The position numbers and the translations under genes are program-made. 64,000 bases of DNA from Myxococcus eversor. Its GTDB lineage: Bacteria > Myxococcota > Myxococcia > Myxococcales > Myxococcaceae. Shown here in pieces: positions 26,542-35,050 of the stretch. Where the stretch lies: contig NZ_JAAIXY010000002.1 of the NCBI RefSeq assembly GCF_010894455.1, forward strand, positions 248,001 to 312,000. Direction: 5' to 3'. Under the pieces are notes generated by a model. It was not told the origin of the DNA. It did no database searches and worked only from the letters and a program-made list of their open reading frames with translations. Each line of letters opens with the position of its first letter. The stretch's first letter is position 1.

Positions 26542-27027
26542 CTACAGGCGCGGTGGCGGGCGGGTGATTCCGAAGAGCTCTTCCCGCTCCAGTGTGATGG
26601 CCAGTCGGCTCAAGCGCAGCGAGGCCAGCGCGAGCACCGCCACCGCTCCCAGCAACAACACGCCGAGGGCGAAGGACACCACCGGCAACGGCTCCGGAAT
26701 GTCGAGCTGACGCTTCGTCAGATACAGCAACGACGTCACCACGAACGCCAAGAGCGCCGTGTACGTGAGCGCGATGGCCCTCGCGAGGATGGCGTGCCGC
26801 CGGTCCAGGATGACCACCTCCTGCCGCAACAAGTCCCGCCGCGAGCTCCCATCCGGCAACTGCCGCGCCTCCCTCAACATCTCCCGCATCCGCGTCGTCA
26901 TCCGCGCAATCTGGTTGTCCAACCCCGTCGCCACGATTCCGCACGCCGACACCATCACCGCCGGCGTCACCGCCGTCCCAATCAGCCGTATCGACGAGAG
27001 GTCCAACCCATCCGACACACCGTTCAT
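26542..27027 (-). CDS. DUF2721 membrane protein
   Basis: The 161-residue protein has an N-terminal membrane helix (LIGTAVTPAVMVSACGIVATG), a cytosolic helical hairpin with NQIARMTTRMREML, and two further membrane helices (LTYTALLAFVVTSLLYL and VVSFALGVLLLGAVAVLALA). This is the DUF2721 layout; function unknown. ATG 27027 was chosen because the sequence upstream is the operator region of the divergent MerR gene. Confidence 0.88.
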   Translation of the reverse strand: MNGVSDGLDLSSIRLIGTAVTPAVMVSACGIVATGLDNQIARMTTRMREMLREARQLPDGSSRRDLLRQEVVILDRRHAILARAIALTYTALLAFVVTSLLYLTKRQLDIPEPLPVVSFALGVLLLGAVAVLALASLRLSRLAITLEREELFGITRPPPRL

Positions 27028-27108
27028 CCCTCCTCTGTTCCACCCCTCCCCTCCCCCTTGCAACCCACCCCTCGGCCCCCTGCCCTTCCCCGAACTCGAC
27101 AGTTCATC

Positions 27109-27221
27109 TCGACACTCGAACCAGACAGTACGACACCGACCCACCCCGGCATGTCGACACCACCCCCGCATAAACTCGACACTGATGACTTGACACCAAA
27201 AGTGTCGAGTCGTACTGTCTG
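27109..27221. promoter_or_regulatory. Operator region with 13-bp inverted repeat and TCGACAC heptamers
   Basis: CAGACAGTACGAC at 27122-27134 is matched inversely by GTCGTACTGTCTG at 27209-27221. The heptamer TCGACAC occurs at 27109-27115, 27154-27160 and 27176-27182 and inverted at 27202-27208. The region lies between the divergent DUF2721 and MerR genes and overlaps the MerR promoter -10, so it is a likely MerR binding region. Confidence 0.7.
27190..27218 (+). promoter_or_regulatory. Promoter of MerR operon
   Basis: TTGACA at 27190-27195 and TACTGT at 27213-27218 are separated by exactly 17 bp. A transcript starting 7 or 8 bp later would begin at the GTG start codon (27226), giving a leaderless mRNA. 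Confidence 0.7.
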
Positions 27222-27225
27222 AATC

Positions 27226-27723
27226 GTGAACACGCGGAAGACACAGAGTGAGTGGAAGCTGGCGGAGCTGGCCGAGGAGGCGGGCGTCTCGCCACGCACG
27301 GTGCGCTACTACGTCCAGCGGGGTCTGCTCCCCGCGCCGCCCTTCCGGGGCCCGGACACCGTGTATGGCGAGGAGCACGTCGTCCGTCTCAAGGCCATCC
27401 GGGTCCTCCAGGCCCGGTTCCTCCCCTTGGATGCCATCCAGGCGGAGCTCCTGCGCCTGTCGCTCGACGAGCTGCGCAAGCTCGCCGAGTCGGACGTCAC
27501 CCCGACTCCGCCCACGTACGGGCCGACGAGTCCCAGCGGTTCACAAATCGTGGCACCGCCGGCCACCGGCCCGCGTCCCACGACGACGACTCGCTACCAG
27601 CGCTGGGAGCTCATCCCCGGACTGGAGCTGCACGTAGCCGATTCAGCGGATGCCAAGGTCAAAGCCCTCGCCGAGCGCGTGAGGGCCCTCATCGAAGAGT
27701 TCCAGGACAAGGAGAAGCCATGA
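27226..27723 (+). CDS. MerR family transcriptional regulator
   Basis: The 165-residue protein has an N-terminal MerR winged helix (ELAEEAGVSPRTVRYYVQRG, VYGEEHVVRLKAIRVLQ), a short Pro/Thr-rich linker and a C-terminal helix (AKVKALAERVRALIEEFQ) for dimerisation. No cysteine metal site is seen, so the signal is not a metal of the classic kind. The GTG start has no ribosome site and coincides with the predicted transcript start. It overlaps the VIT/vWA gene by 4 bp, so it probably regulates its own operon through the upstream repeats. Confidence 0.9.
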   Translation: MNTRKTQSEWKLAELAEEAGVSPRTVRYYVQRGLLPAPPFRGPDTVYGEEHVVRLKAIRVLQARFLPLDAIQAELLRLSLDELRKLAESDVTPTPPTYGPTSPSGSQIVAPPATGPRPTTTTRYQRWELIPGLELHVADSADAKVKALAERVRALIEEFQDKEKP

Positions 27724-30335
27724 CGAAAGAGCATGCAGGGCTGTTCACTCGCGAGGGCGCGCAGGTCCCCCTCCAGGGCGTCGAAGTCACTGGTGAGCTG
27801 CTCGGCGGACATGCGCGCGTGCGCGTTCGCCAGCGCTACCTCAACGACTCGCAGCGCCCCATCGAGGCCGTCTACACCTTCCCCCTGCCGTCCGATGGCA
27901 CCCTGTCCGCCTTCTCCATGACGTGCGCGGGCCGCCGCGTCGAGGGCATCGTCAAGGAGCGCGAGGAGGCCTTCCGCGCCTATGACGACGCCGTCACCGC
28001 GGGCCATGGCGCCGCCCTGCTCGATGAGGAGCGCTCCAACGTCTTCACCGCCCAGGTGGGCAACCTCCTCCCCAACGAGGAGACAATCATCGAGGTGGAG
28101 TTCCTCCAGGCCGTCACCGCCGAGGAGGGCAGCGTCCGGTGGATGCTCCCCACGCTCGTCGCCCCGCGCTACATCCCCGGCAACGCCGCCGGTGACCGCA
28201 CCGGCCACGGCAGCGCCGAGCCCACGTCGCGCGTCCCCGACGCGGACCGCATCTCTCCTCCCATCGGACAGGTGCACTACGGCCTGCGCATGGACCTGCT
28301 CGTGGACCTGGGCCGCGAGGTCATCGTCGAGAGCCCCTCGCACGCCATCACCGTCACCCGCGAGAGCGGCACCCGCGCCCGGGTGAGCTTCTCTCGCGGC
28401 GAGGTGTCCCTGGACCGCGACCTGGTCCTCTCCCTGCGCAGCTCCGATTCGAGCGCCGTCTTCACCCCGCTCGCCACGCACCGCAAGGGCGACAAGCCCG
28501 GCACGTTCGCCCTCACCGTGGTGCCCGACCTGCTGGGCATGGCCTCCGCGCCCCCCAAGCAGGAGGTCATCTTCCTGGTGGACGTCTCCGGCTCCATGGA
28601 CGGCGAGAGCCTGCCCCAGGCCCAGGCCGCGCTCCGGCTGTGTCTGCGCCACCTGCGTGAAGGCGACCGCTTCAACGTCATCGCCTTCGAGAGTTCCTTC
28701 CGCTCCTTCCAGCCCCTGCCCGTTCCCTTCACCCAGCGCATGCTGGAAGAGGCGGACCGGTGGGTGGCCGCGCTCCGGGCCGATGGCGGCACCGAGCTGC
28801 TCGGGCCCATGCAGGCCGCGGCTCGCACCGCGCCGGACGGCGTGCTCGTGCTCTTGACGGACGGACAGGTGGGCAACGAGGAGGAGATCCTCCGCGCCGT
28901 GCTCGCCGAGCGGAAGTCCGCGCGCGTGTACTCGTTCGGCATCGGCACCAACGTCAGCGACGCGCTGCTGCGTGACATGGCGAAGCAGACCGGCGGCGAC
29001 GTGGAGTTCATCCACCCGGGAGAGCGCATCGACGACAAGGTCGTCGCCCAGTTCTCCCGCGCGCTCGCGCCTCGCGTCACTGAGTTGCAGGTCACCTTCG
29101 AGGGCATCGAAGGCACGGAGCTGGCTCCCGCCGAGCTGCCGACGATGGTCGACGGTGTTCCCTGGACGCTGCTGGGCCGCTACCCCACGCCGGGCACGGG
29201 CAAGGTGACGCTGCGGGGCCGCTCCGGCCGTGAGCCCTTCGCGCTCACGGTGAATGTGAACTTCCTCGCCGAGTCGGACCGTCCCGCGGTGGAGAAGTTG
29301 TGGGCCGCCGAGCGCATCAAGAGCTGGGAGGCCGCGGGCCTCACCGGCCGCCGCGCCGAGTCGATGAAGAAGCGCATCGTCGACCTCGCCGTCGAGCACC
29401 AGATTGTCACGCGCTATACGTCCTTCGTCGTGGTGGAGGAGCGCACCGGTGACAGGCGCGCCTCGGGGCAGCCGGAGACGCGCGTCGTCCCGGTGAATGC
29501 TCCCGCGGGCTGGGCCATGTTCGGCACGCAGAAGAACGAAGAGGCCGAGGCCGCTCCCGTCGTCCAGCGCCCCGGTGCTCGTCGCCGTGGCGGGCCGCAG
29601 CAGCCGGTCATGCCGGCTCCCGGAGCGCCGATGCGAATCCCGGCTCCGGCGCCCATGGCCGCCGCGCCCTCCATGGCTTCCGCGGGTGGGCCCCCGCCGC
29701 CCCCCGCGCCGCTCGAGGACTCCGCTCCGAGCTTCGAGAGCCGGAGGATGGTCAGCAAATCGTCCCAGGCCCCCGACATGGCGAAGAAGAAGGGCGGCGG
29801 CCTGCTGGGCGCCATCTTCGGCGGAGCCTCTCGGAAGGAGAAGGACTCCCTGGCGGCTCCCGAGTTCTACGACGACGACGCCCCCGGGGACGGCATGGCC
29901 CTCGAGCAGGAGGAGAGCACCCTGGAGCGCTCCCGTGACGTCGCTTCCCACGGAGCGGGCGCGGAGGCGCTGCTGGGACGACAGCTCGCCAACGGGCTGT
30001 GGGCGGGGACCGGCTCCGGGCCGGAGCCCGTGCAGCAGGCTCGAGCCACCGCGCTCGCGCTGCTGGAGCTGCTGCGCGAGGGCATCACCAGCAGCCACGC
30101 GCTGCACGGCGCCCAGGTGAAGAAGGCGGTGGAGGCCCTGCTGACACTCGCCTCGCAGCTCACCGGCAGCCCCGACGTCGCGGAGCTGGCCCTGGGCGTG
30201 GCCTGGCTCGTCGCGGCGGGCCCGCGCACCCGCGGTCGCATCGAGCAGGCAGCCAAGCCCCTCGCCGGACTCAACGGCCGACTGGGCAACGACGCCGAGC
30301 TGCGTCAGCACGTCGATACGCTCGCCGCTCGCTGA
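27720..30335 (+). CDS. VIT and vWA domain protein
   Basis: The 871-residue protein has an N-terminal VIT domain (about 1-130; VRQRYLNDSQRPIEAVYTFP), a linker, a von Willebrand A domain (about 282-450) with MIDAS motif FLVDVSGSMDGES and the later DGGTEL and LLTDGQ, then a Pro/Ala-rich linker and a C-terminal helical region (EALLGRQLANGLWAG). No signal peptide is visible. VIT-vWA proteins of animals (inter-alpha-trypsin inhibitor) bind matrix; bacterial ones are unexplained. It overlaps the MerR gene (ATGA), so expression is MerR-controlled. Confidence 0.9.
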   Translation: MTKEHAGLFTREGAQVPLQGVEVTGELLGGHARVRVRQRYLNDSQRPIEAVYTFPLPSDGTLSAFSMTCAGRRVEGIVKEREEAFRAYDDAVTAGHGAALLDEERSNVFTAQVGNLLPNEETIIEVEFLQAVTAEEGSVRWMLPTLVAPRYIPGNAAGDRTGHGSAEPTSRVPDADRISPPIGQVHYGLRMDLLVDLGREVIVESPSHAITVTRESGTRARVSFSRGEVSLDRDLVLSLRSSDSSAVFTPLATHRKGDKPGTFALTVVPDLLGMASAPPKQEVIFLVDVSGSMDGESLPQAQAALRLCLRHLREGDRFNVIAFESSFRSFQPLPVPFTQRMLEEADRWVAALRADGGTELLGPMQAAARTAPDGVLVLLTDGQVGNEEEILRAVLAERKSARVYSFGIGTNVSDALLRDMAKQTGGDVEFIHPGERIDDKVVAQFSRALAPRVTELQVTFEGIEGTELAPAELPTMVDGVPWTLLGRYPTPGTGKVTLRGRSGREPFALTVNVNFLAESDRPAVEKLWAAERIKSWEAAGLTGRRAESMKKRIVDLAVEHQIVTRYTSFVVVEERTGDRRASGQPETRVVPVNAPAGWAMFGTQKNEEAEAAPVVQRPGARRRGGPQQPVMPAPGAPMRIPAPAPMAAAPSMASAGGPPPPPAPLEDSAPSFESRRMVSKSSQAPDMAKKKGGGLLGAIFGGASRKEKDSLAAPEFYDDDAPGDGMALEQEESTLERSRDVASHGAGAEALLGRQLANGLWAGTGSGPEPVQQARATALALLELLREGITSSHALHGAQVKKAVEALLTLASQLTGSPDVAELALGVAWLVAAGPRTRGRIEQAAKPLAGLNGRLGNDAELRQHVDTLAAR

Positions 30336-30431
30336 CGCGTCGCGCCTGAGACACGACACCCGAAGTCCCCGACGACCTCGGCCTCTCCCTCGTGGACGGG
30401 CCGGGGTCGTCGCATAGAGTGGGTGGTGCCC

Positions 30432-31562
30432 ATGACGCTCGCCACCCTCCTGCTCGTCGCGCTCTCCACCACCCAAGTCGTGGATGAAGCGCGGACCGGA
30501 CCTGATTCCCCAACGCGGCTCTCCTCCGAAACCCTGACGGCTCCGCCGCTGATGACCTCACCCGAGGCGTGCCCTCCCGAAGCGGAGGCTCGCTACAACG
30601 AGGGCTTCGACGCGCTCATCCGGGGCAAGGACAGCGAGGCCTCGGAGGCCTTCGGGGAGGTCCTCTCCGTCTGCCCGCAGCACCCCTACGCCTCCGAGCT
30701 CGGCCGGCTCACCCATGCCCGGCTCAAGCCAGGCGCGAAGCTGGCGCAGGCGGCGGTCTACGAGAACACGGAGCGTCGCTCGGGCGCCGCCGTCGCGTCG
30801 CTGACGGTGGTGCAGACGCTGCACGGTGCGACGCAGGGCATTCTCCTGTGCGCCATCGCCGAATGCAGGGACCAGAACTACGTGGCCGCGTCCATGCTCG
30901 GAGCGGGCGCGGGTGTCACCAGCGCGCTCCTGCTCTCGCAAGGTGGAATCACTTCCGGACAGGCGGCGGTCGTCAACTCCGGCACTGTGTGGGGGTTCTG
31001 GTTCGGCATCGCGTCGATGCAGGCCTTCGACCTGGAGGGCGATGATGCGCTGGGGGCCGTCATCGTCGGCGGCGCGGGCTTCACCGGCGTGGGCGTCCTG
31101 CTCGCCAACCTCGTGAATCCCACGGCGGGTCAGGTGTCCATGGCCAACTCCGGCGGCCTGTGGGCCGGCGTGGTGACGGCGCTGTTCCTGGCCACCTCGG
31201 AGAACGACGACACGAAGTCCTTCTTCGCCGCCGAGCTGGCCGCGACGTCCGCCGGCATCATCGGCCTCGCGGTGCTGTCGCGCAGCGTGCCGGTGTCGCG
31301 GGGCCGCATGCTGCTCATCGACGCGGGCGGCATCGTCGGAGGGCTGCTCGGCGCCAGCACCATGTACACCTTCACGGGAGGCGACAACGGCGCCAACGGC
31401 GACGCCATCCTCATCAGCGCGGGCGTGGGCGCCCTGGGCGGACTGGCCCTCACGGCCTATCTCACGCGCAACTTCGATGCGCCCCGGGTTCCCCAGGTGA
31501 TGTTGACTCCCACCCTGATGGGCAAGGAAGGCGCGGGCATGGCGCTGGCGGGTCAGTTCTAA
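30432..31562 (+). CDS. Repeat-containing membrane protein with TPR-like N-terminus
   Basis: The 376-residue protein has a signal peptide (LATLLLVALSTTQV), a TPR-like helix pair (ARYNEGFDALIRGKDSEASE) and then four imperfect repeats of about 57 residues. In each, a hydrophobic helix with SGxxWG or GGxxGG begins after GQ or GR and is followed by a Gly/Ala-rich hydrophobic helix. Units start near 116, 176, 233 and 291. The repeats look like glycine-zipper transmembrane hairpins. GTG 30423 is an alternative start. No function known; the gene stands alone between the VIT gene and a scramblase-like gene. Confidence 0.72.
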   Translation: MTLATLLLVALSTTQVVDEARTGPDSPTRLSSETLTAPPLMTSPEACPPEAEARYNEGFDALIRGKDSEASEAFGEVLSVCPQHPYASELGRLTHARLKPGAKLAQAAVYENTERRSGAAVASLTVVQTLHGATQGILLCAIAECRDQNYVAASMLGAGAGVTSALLLSQGGITSGQAAVVNSGTVWGFWFGIASMQAFDLEGDDALGAVIVGGAGFTGVGVLLANLVNPTAGQVSMANSGGLWAGVVTALFLATSENDDTKSFFAAELAATSAGIIGLAVLSRSVPVSRGRMLLIDAGGIVGGLLGASTMYTFTGGDNGANGDAILISAGVGALGGLALTAYLTRNFDAPRVPQVMLTPTLMGKEGAGMALAGQF

Positions 31563-31599
31563 TCACGCCGTCTCGCAGTGCCCTGCCTGGAAGGCACCC

Positions 31600-32244
31600 A
31601 TGCCCATCGACTCCACCGCCCTGGCTCCCCTCCAACATCAGCGCGCCTTGCGCGTCCGTCAGGTGAAGGAGTGGGGAGAAATCCTCACGGGCTTCGAGGG
31701 ACGCAACAAGTACCAGGTGGTGGGGGACGACGGAGAGACGGTCTTCTTCGCGGGCGAGGTGGGCAGCGGGCTGGGGCTGCTGCTCCTGCGCAACTTCTTC
31801 AAGGCCAGGCGCCCCTTCACGATGGAGCTGAAGTCGCCCTCGGGCGCCGTCGCGCTGCGGCTGCGAAGGCCGTGGCGCTTCTGGCTGGCGCGCATGGACG
31901 TGGAGGACGGAGATGGGCGTCTCTTGGGGAGCGTGAGGCAGCGCTTCCGCTTCTTCACGCGGGCGTATGACATCGTCGGGCCGGGTGGAGAGGAATTGGG
32001 ACACCTGCGGGGCCCGCTCTTCCGTCCGTGGACGTTCGTGATTGAAGAGGGTGGGCGCGAGGTGGGCACCATCGCCAAGCGGTGGAGCGGGTTCGGCAAG
32101 GAGATGTTCACGGACGCAGACAACTTTGGCGTCCAGTTCGACGGGGCGCTGAGAGGCTCGCTCCTGCGCACCCTGGCCGTGGCAGCGACGTTCCTCATCG
32201 ACTTCGTCCACTTCGAGAACCAGCGCGAGCGCAGCAAGGATTAG
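31600..32244 (+). CDS. Phospholipid scramblase-related (LURP-one-like) protein
   Basis: The 214-residue protein matches the scramblase/LURP-one beta-barrel fold: repeated strand pairs such as NKYQVVGDDGETVFFAGE, FTMELKSPSGAVALRLRRPW and RAYDIVGPGGEELGHLRGPL, and a final hydrophobic helix (LAVAATFLIDFVHF). Bacterial members are of unknown function and lack clear evidence for lipid flipping. Start ATG 31600 follows AAGGCACCC, a weak ribosome site. Confidence 0.85.
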   Translation: MPIDSTALAPLQHQRALRVRQVKEWGEILTGFEGRNKYQVVGDDGETVFFAGEVGSGLGLLLLRNFFKARRPFTMELKSPSGAVALRLRRPWRFWLARMDVEDGDGRLLGSVRQRFRFFTRAYDIVGPGGEELGHLRGPLFRPWTFVIEEGGREVGTIAKRWSGFGKEMFTDADNFGVQFDGALRGSLLRTLAVAATFLIDFVHFENQRERSKD

Positions 32245-32967
32245 CTAGCGCGTCGGGAGTTCGCGGAAGGTGAGGCCATCCAGACCGAGACGGAGCACGG
32301 CGTCCTTGAAGCGCTCGGTGCCGACGACCATGGTCGAGAAGTTCGCCAATCGGAACAGGTCCAGGTCCGGGGGTAGGGAGGCCGCGTCCAGGATGGGTTC
32401 GTCGGGCCGCCCGAAGCCGGCTCGACCACAGGTCGCGCACGGAGGAGGTTCCTCTGGCGGGATGCAGTCGGCATGCAGAATGCCATGCGGGTCCACCTGG
32501 AGTTCCATCAACTCCGGTGGGTTCTTCTGTTTGAAGCGCAGAGCCGTCGGGAAGGCCTGAAGCCCGTGCAGTCCTCCGACCTGGAGTTGCTCAACCATCT
32601 CTTGGTCAAGCAGCAGCACATCGAGGAGCCACACGAAATCCGGGAGCTTTCCGACCGAAGTACCTACCAATGGACCGAAGCTCGTGCCTGGAGGAAGCGC
32701 GGCATGGGGAGGCACCAGGGGGCGTACCAGTTCGCGAAGGCGCGTGAACTCCAGGAGGGGCTCGGGTCTGGCCTTCTCGAACTCGCGATGCTCTGGCAGT
32801 TGAGTCAGGTCCACGCCGGGGAAGTGGTGCCCCAGGCCTCCCCAGGTTGCTCCGCACGTGGGGCACTTCAACAAGCCCGGCAACCCCCATCGGTGTGACG
32901 CATTCACGTACCCCCGGTACTTCGCAGTAACGGCGTAGTCCTCATCCACCCAGAAGAATCGCGGCAT
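32245..32967 (-). CDS. SitI6-type double-CXXCG immunity protein
   Basis: The 240-residue cytosolic protein has two CXXCG zinc-ribbon motifs: CPTCGATW (about 35-42) and CATCGRAG (about 193-200), typical of the M. xanthus double-CXXCG paralog family. Members of that family serve as immunity partners of SitA6 lipoprotein toxins transferred during outer-membrane exchange. It starts 6 bp after the stop of the toxin gene, in the same direction, which is the expected toxin-then-immunity order. No frame problem is visible. Confidence 0.85.
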   Translation of the reverse strand: MPRFFWVDEDYAVTAKYRGYVNASHRWGLPGLLKCPTCGATWGGLGHHFPGVDLTQLPEHREFEKARPEPLLEFTRLRELVRPLVPPHAALPPGTSFGPLVGTSVGKLPDFVWLLDVLLLDQEMVEQLQVGGLHGLQAFPTALRFKQKNPPELMELQVDPHGILHADCIPPEEPPPCATCGRAGFGRPDEPILDAASLPPDLDLFRLANFSTMVVGTERFKDAVLRLGLDGLTFRELPTR

Positions 32968-32973
32968 TCGCCA

Positions 32974-33645
32974 TCACGCTCCTGGCTTGGAATAGTACGG
33001 TCGGATGGGGCCACCGATGAGTTGGAAACGGTAGATGAGCTCCCCAGCGTGCTTGAAAATCTCTTCAGGTGAGGCGCCGGGATTGCTCCTGATGAAGACC
33101 CGCCACGCCTCATTCCACTGCCCTCCGTGTCCTCCCACGTTGTGAATTCTTTGATGGACGTGGCGCGGGATGGGCATGGTGTAGTCATGGATCTTGACGC
33201 CCTGACGCTCGAACCAAGCTTGAAGCCTTTGTTCCTGAGGGAAGATGTGGTGCTTCTCCCAACGTCCGGGAGTGAGCTGGTGTGACGGGGGAATGATCCG
33301 CGCGGGGGCGCCATTCCAATTGGGGAACGTCATGACGGCGCCACGCGGGAGGTTCTGTGCCCCGCCCCAGTTCCTGCGAGGCCCACTGCCCGGCGCAGCA
33401 GCCGCCGCTGGCGGACGGGAGGGCGGGAAGCGCGCCTCCTCGATTGCTCCCGGAGTGTCCTCGCACCGGTAGAAGCCGCAGGCGTCATCCAGACACAGCA
33501 GGGTGACGCACCGGTCTTCCCCTGGGTCGTCGCACTCCACCTCGGCCTCGGCCCATGCCTGCTGCATGGGGGGCTTGCCACCAGTAGAACAGCCCAACCA
33601 GGACACGGCGAACAACGACAGCCAGAACGCGTAAGGGACTCGCAT
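32974..33645 (-). CDS. SitA6-type lipoprotein toxin (DUF2380/HNH-like nuclease domain)
   Basis: The 223-residue protein has a lipobox (SWLGC, Cys19), a short Cys-rich segment (RCVTLLC, CGFYRCED) characteristic of the myxobacterial lipoprotein paralog family, a Pro/Ala linker, and a C-terminal His-rich domain from about residue 110: KHHIFPQE (131-138), IHDYT (152-156), PRHVHQRIH (160-168) and the GGQWNEAWRVF segment. That domain resembles HNH/AHH-type nucleases. SitA lipoproteins are moved between kin cells by TraAB-mediated outer-membrane exchange and kill recipients lacking the immunity protein. The cognate SitI6-type gene follows after 6 bp. Confidence 0.85.
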   Translation of the reverse strand: MRVPYAFWLSLFAVSWLGCSTGGKPPMQQAWAEAEVECDDPGEDRCVTLLCLDDACGFYRCEDTPGAIEEARFPPSRPPAAAAAPGSGPRRNWGGAQNLPRGAVMTFPNWNGAPARIIPPSHQLTPGRWEKHHIFPQEQRLQAWFERQGVKIHDYTMPIPRHVHQRIHNVGGHGGQWNEAWRVFIRSNPGASPEEIFKHAGELIYRFQLIGGPIRPYYSKPGA

Positions 33646-33711
33646 AGGCGGAAAAACCTACCACCCTGATCTGTCGTGGCCCTTACCGGAACCGCGCCAG
33701 GGACTGCGCGC

Positions 33712-34542
33712 TCAGCGCCGCTTCAAGCCATACAGCGACATCAGGATGCCCTCGAAGGTCTTCGCGGGCAGCAGCGCCTTCGCAATCAGCGCCGCGCGCT
33801 GCGCCAGCTTCCCCACCGAGTACCTCACGTCGGGCGCCTCCACCTCCATCACCTCCATCACCCGCCGCGCCACCTCCTCCGAAGGCACGCCCTCGCGCTC
33901 CTCCTTCTCGATGACGGCCAGCACCTTCTCGAAGGACTCGCGGTACGCCGAGCCCTCGCCCGACGCCGCCGCGCGAACCCTGTTGTCCGTCAGCCGCGTG
34001 CGCACGTCCCCGGGCTGCACCAGCGTGGCGTGGATGCCATACGCCTCCACCTCCTGGCGCAGGCTCTCCGTCAGCCCCTCCAACGCGAACTTGCTCGCGC
34101 TGTAGAAACCCTGGAACGGCAACCCCACCGCTCCACCCAATGAGCTGATGTTGATGATGCGGCCAGCACGCCGCTCACGCATGGACGGCAACACCGCCTG
34201 GCAGACGCGCAACACGCCCAACACATTCGTGTCGAGCTGCCGCCACGCCTCCTCCACGGAGGTGTCCTCCACCGCCCCCGCCAACGCGTGGCCCGCGTTG
34301 TTCACCACGACGTCGATGCGGCCCTCACGCCCAAGCACCGTCTCCACCGCGCGACGCACGGACGCGTCCTGCGTCACGTCCATCTCCAGCATCCGGTAGC
34401 CCACCGACTCCTTCGTCGGCGGACGACGGCTGGTGCCGTAGACGACGTGCTTGCGCACCGTCAGCAGCTCGACGCACGCCTCGCCAATACCCGAGGAGGC
34501 TCCCGTGACGAGGACCACCTTGCTGCCCTGGGACGTGTCCAT
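33712..34542 (-). CDS. Short-chain dehydrogenase/reductase (SDR)
   Basis: The 276-residue protein has the NAD(P) motif TGASSGIGEA (about 14-23), the NNAGHAL segment, the catalytic serine region INISSLGG and YxxxK in YSASKFA. These are the classical SDR motifs. A C-terminal extension with FEKVLAVIEKEEREG is typical of the retinol-dehydrogenase-like group. The substrate is not predictable; no operon partner is obvious. Confidence 0.94.
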   Translation of the reverse strand: MDTSQGSKVVLVTGASSGIGEACVELLTVRKHVVYGTSRRPPTKESVGYRMLEMDVTQDASVRRAVETVLGREGRIDVVVNNAGHALAGAVEDTSVEEAWRQLDTNVLGVLRVCQAVLPSMRERRAGRIINISSLGGAVGLPFQGFYSASKFALEGLTESLRQEVEAYGIHATLVQPGDVRTRLTDNRVRAAASGEGSAYRESFEKVLAVIEKEEREGVPSEEVARRVMEVMEVEAPDVRYSVGKLAQRAALIAKALLPAKTFEGILMSLYGLKRR

Positions 34543-34655
34543 GCACGCCCATGATTCCGCGTCCCTCCCGCGCGCACCACGGGAACTCGCGGGCGCGCGG
34601 CGTCAGATTCCCAGGACACTGCTGGAGCCGGGAATTCCGGGCGGAACTTTCCGGC

Positions 34656-34961
34656 TCAGACGTGCTTTCGCACGGTGGGAGGCACGCGCTCGTGCCCCTC
34701 CGCATCCCTCGGGACACCGTCCCAGGGCTGCTCGGGCCGGTAGCGCTGGACTTCACGCACCATGAAGAACGCCGCCGCGGACAACATGCCCAGGTCGTCC
34801 AACCAGCCCAACACGGGGATGAAGTCCGGCACCGCGTCCACCGGCGACAGGAAGTAGACCACCGCTACCACTCCGGCCAGCTTGCGCCAGAGCGCCACGC
34901 GAGGGTCCCTCACGTACTGAAAAAAGCGGGTGCCCATGCCACGAAGACCTGCGATGTTCAT
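34656..34961 (-). CDS. YkvA family (DUF1232) membrane protein
   Basis: The 101-residue protein has the DUF1232 core: LWRKLAGVVAVVYFLSPVDA, then VPDFIPVLGWLDDLGML. The SPVDxxPDFIP signature is complete. One or two membrane-associated helices are likely. Start ATG 34961 was preferred over ATG 34967 because of its closer fit to the family start; both are possible. Function unknown. Confidence 0.88.
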   Translation of the reverse strand: MNIAGLRGMGTRFFQYVRDPRVALWRKLAGVVAVVYFLSPVDAVPDFIPVLGWLDDLGMLSAAAFFMVREVQRYRPEQPWDGVPRDAEGHERVPPTVRKHV

Positions 34962-35050
34962 ACCCACCTCTACGCACGGGGAGGCCGGGTGATTGCACCC
35001 CGGGAGCCACCCCCAGCGTACGCCGCCTGCCTGCTCGGAGGACAGCCAAC

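Noticed and set aside
27594-30476. 960-codon open frame on the minus strand over the VIT/vWA gene
   Set aside because: Antisense shadow of a long GC-rich gene with good motifs on the plus strand.
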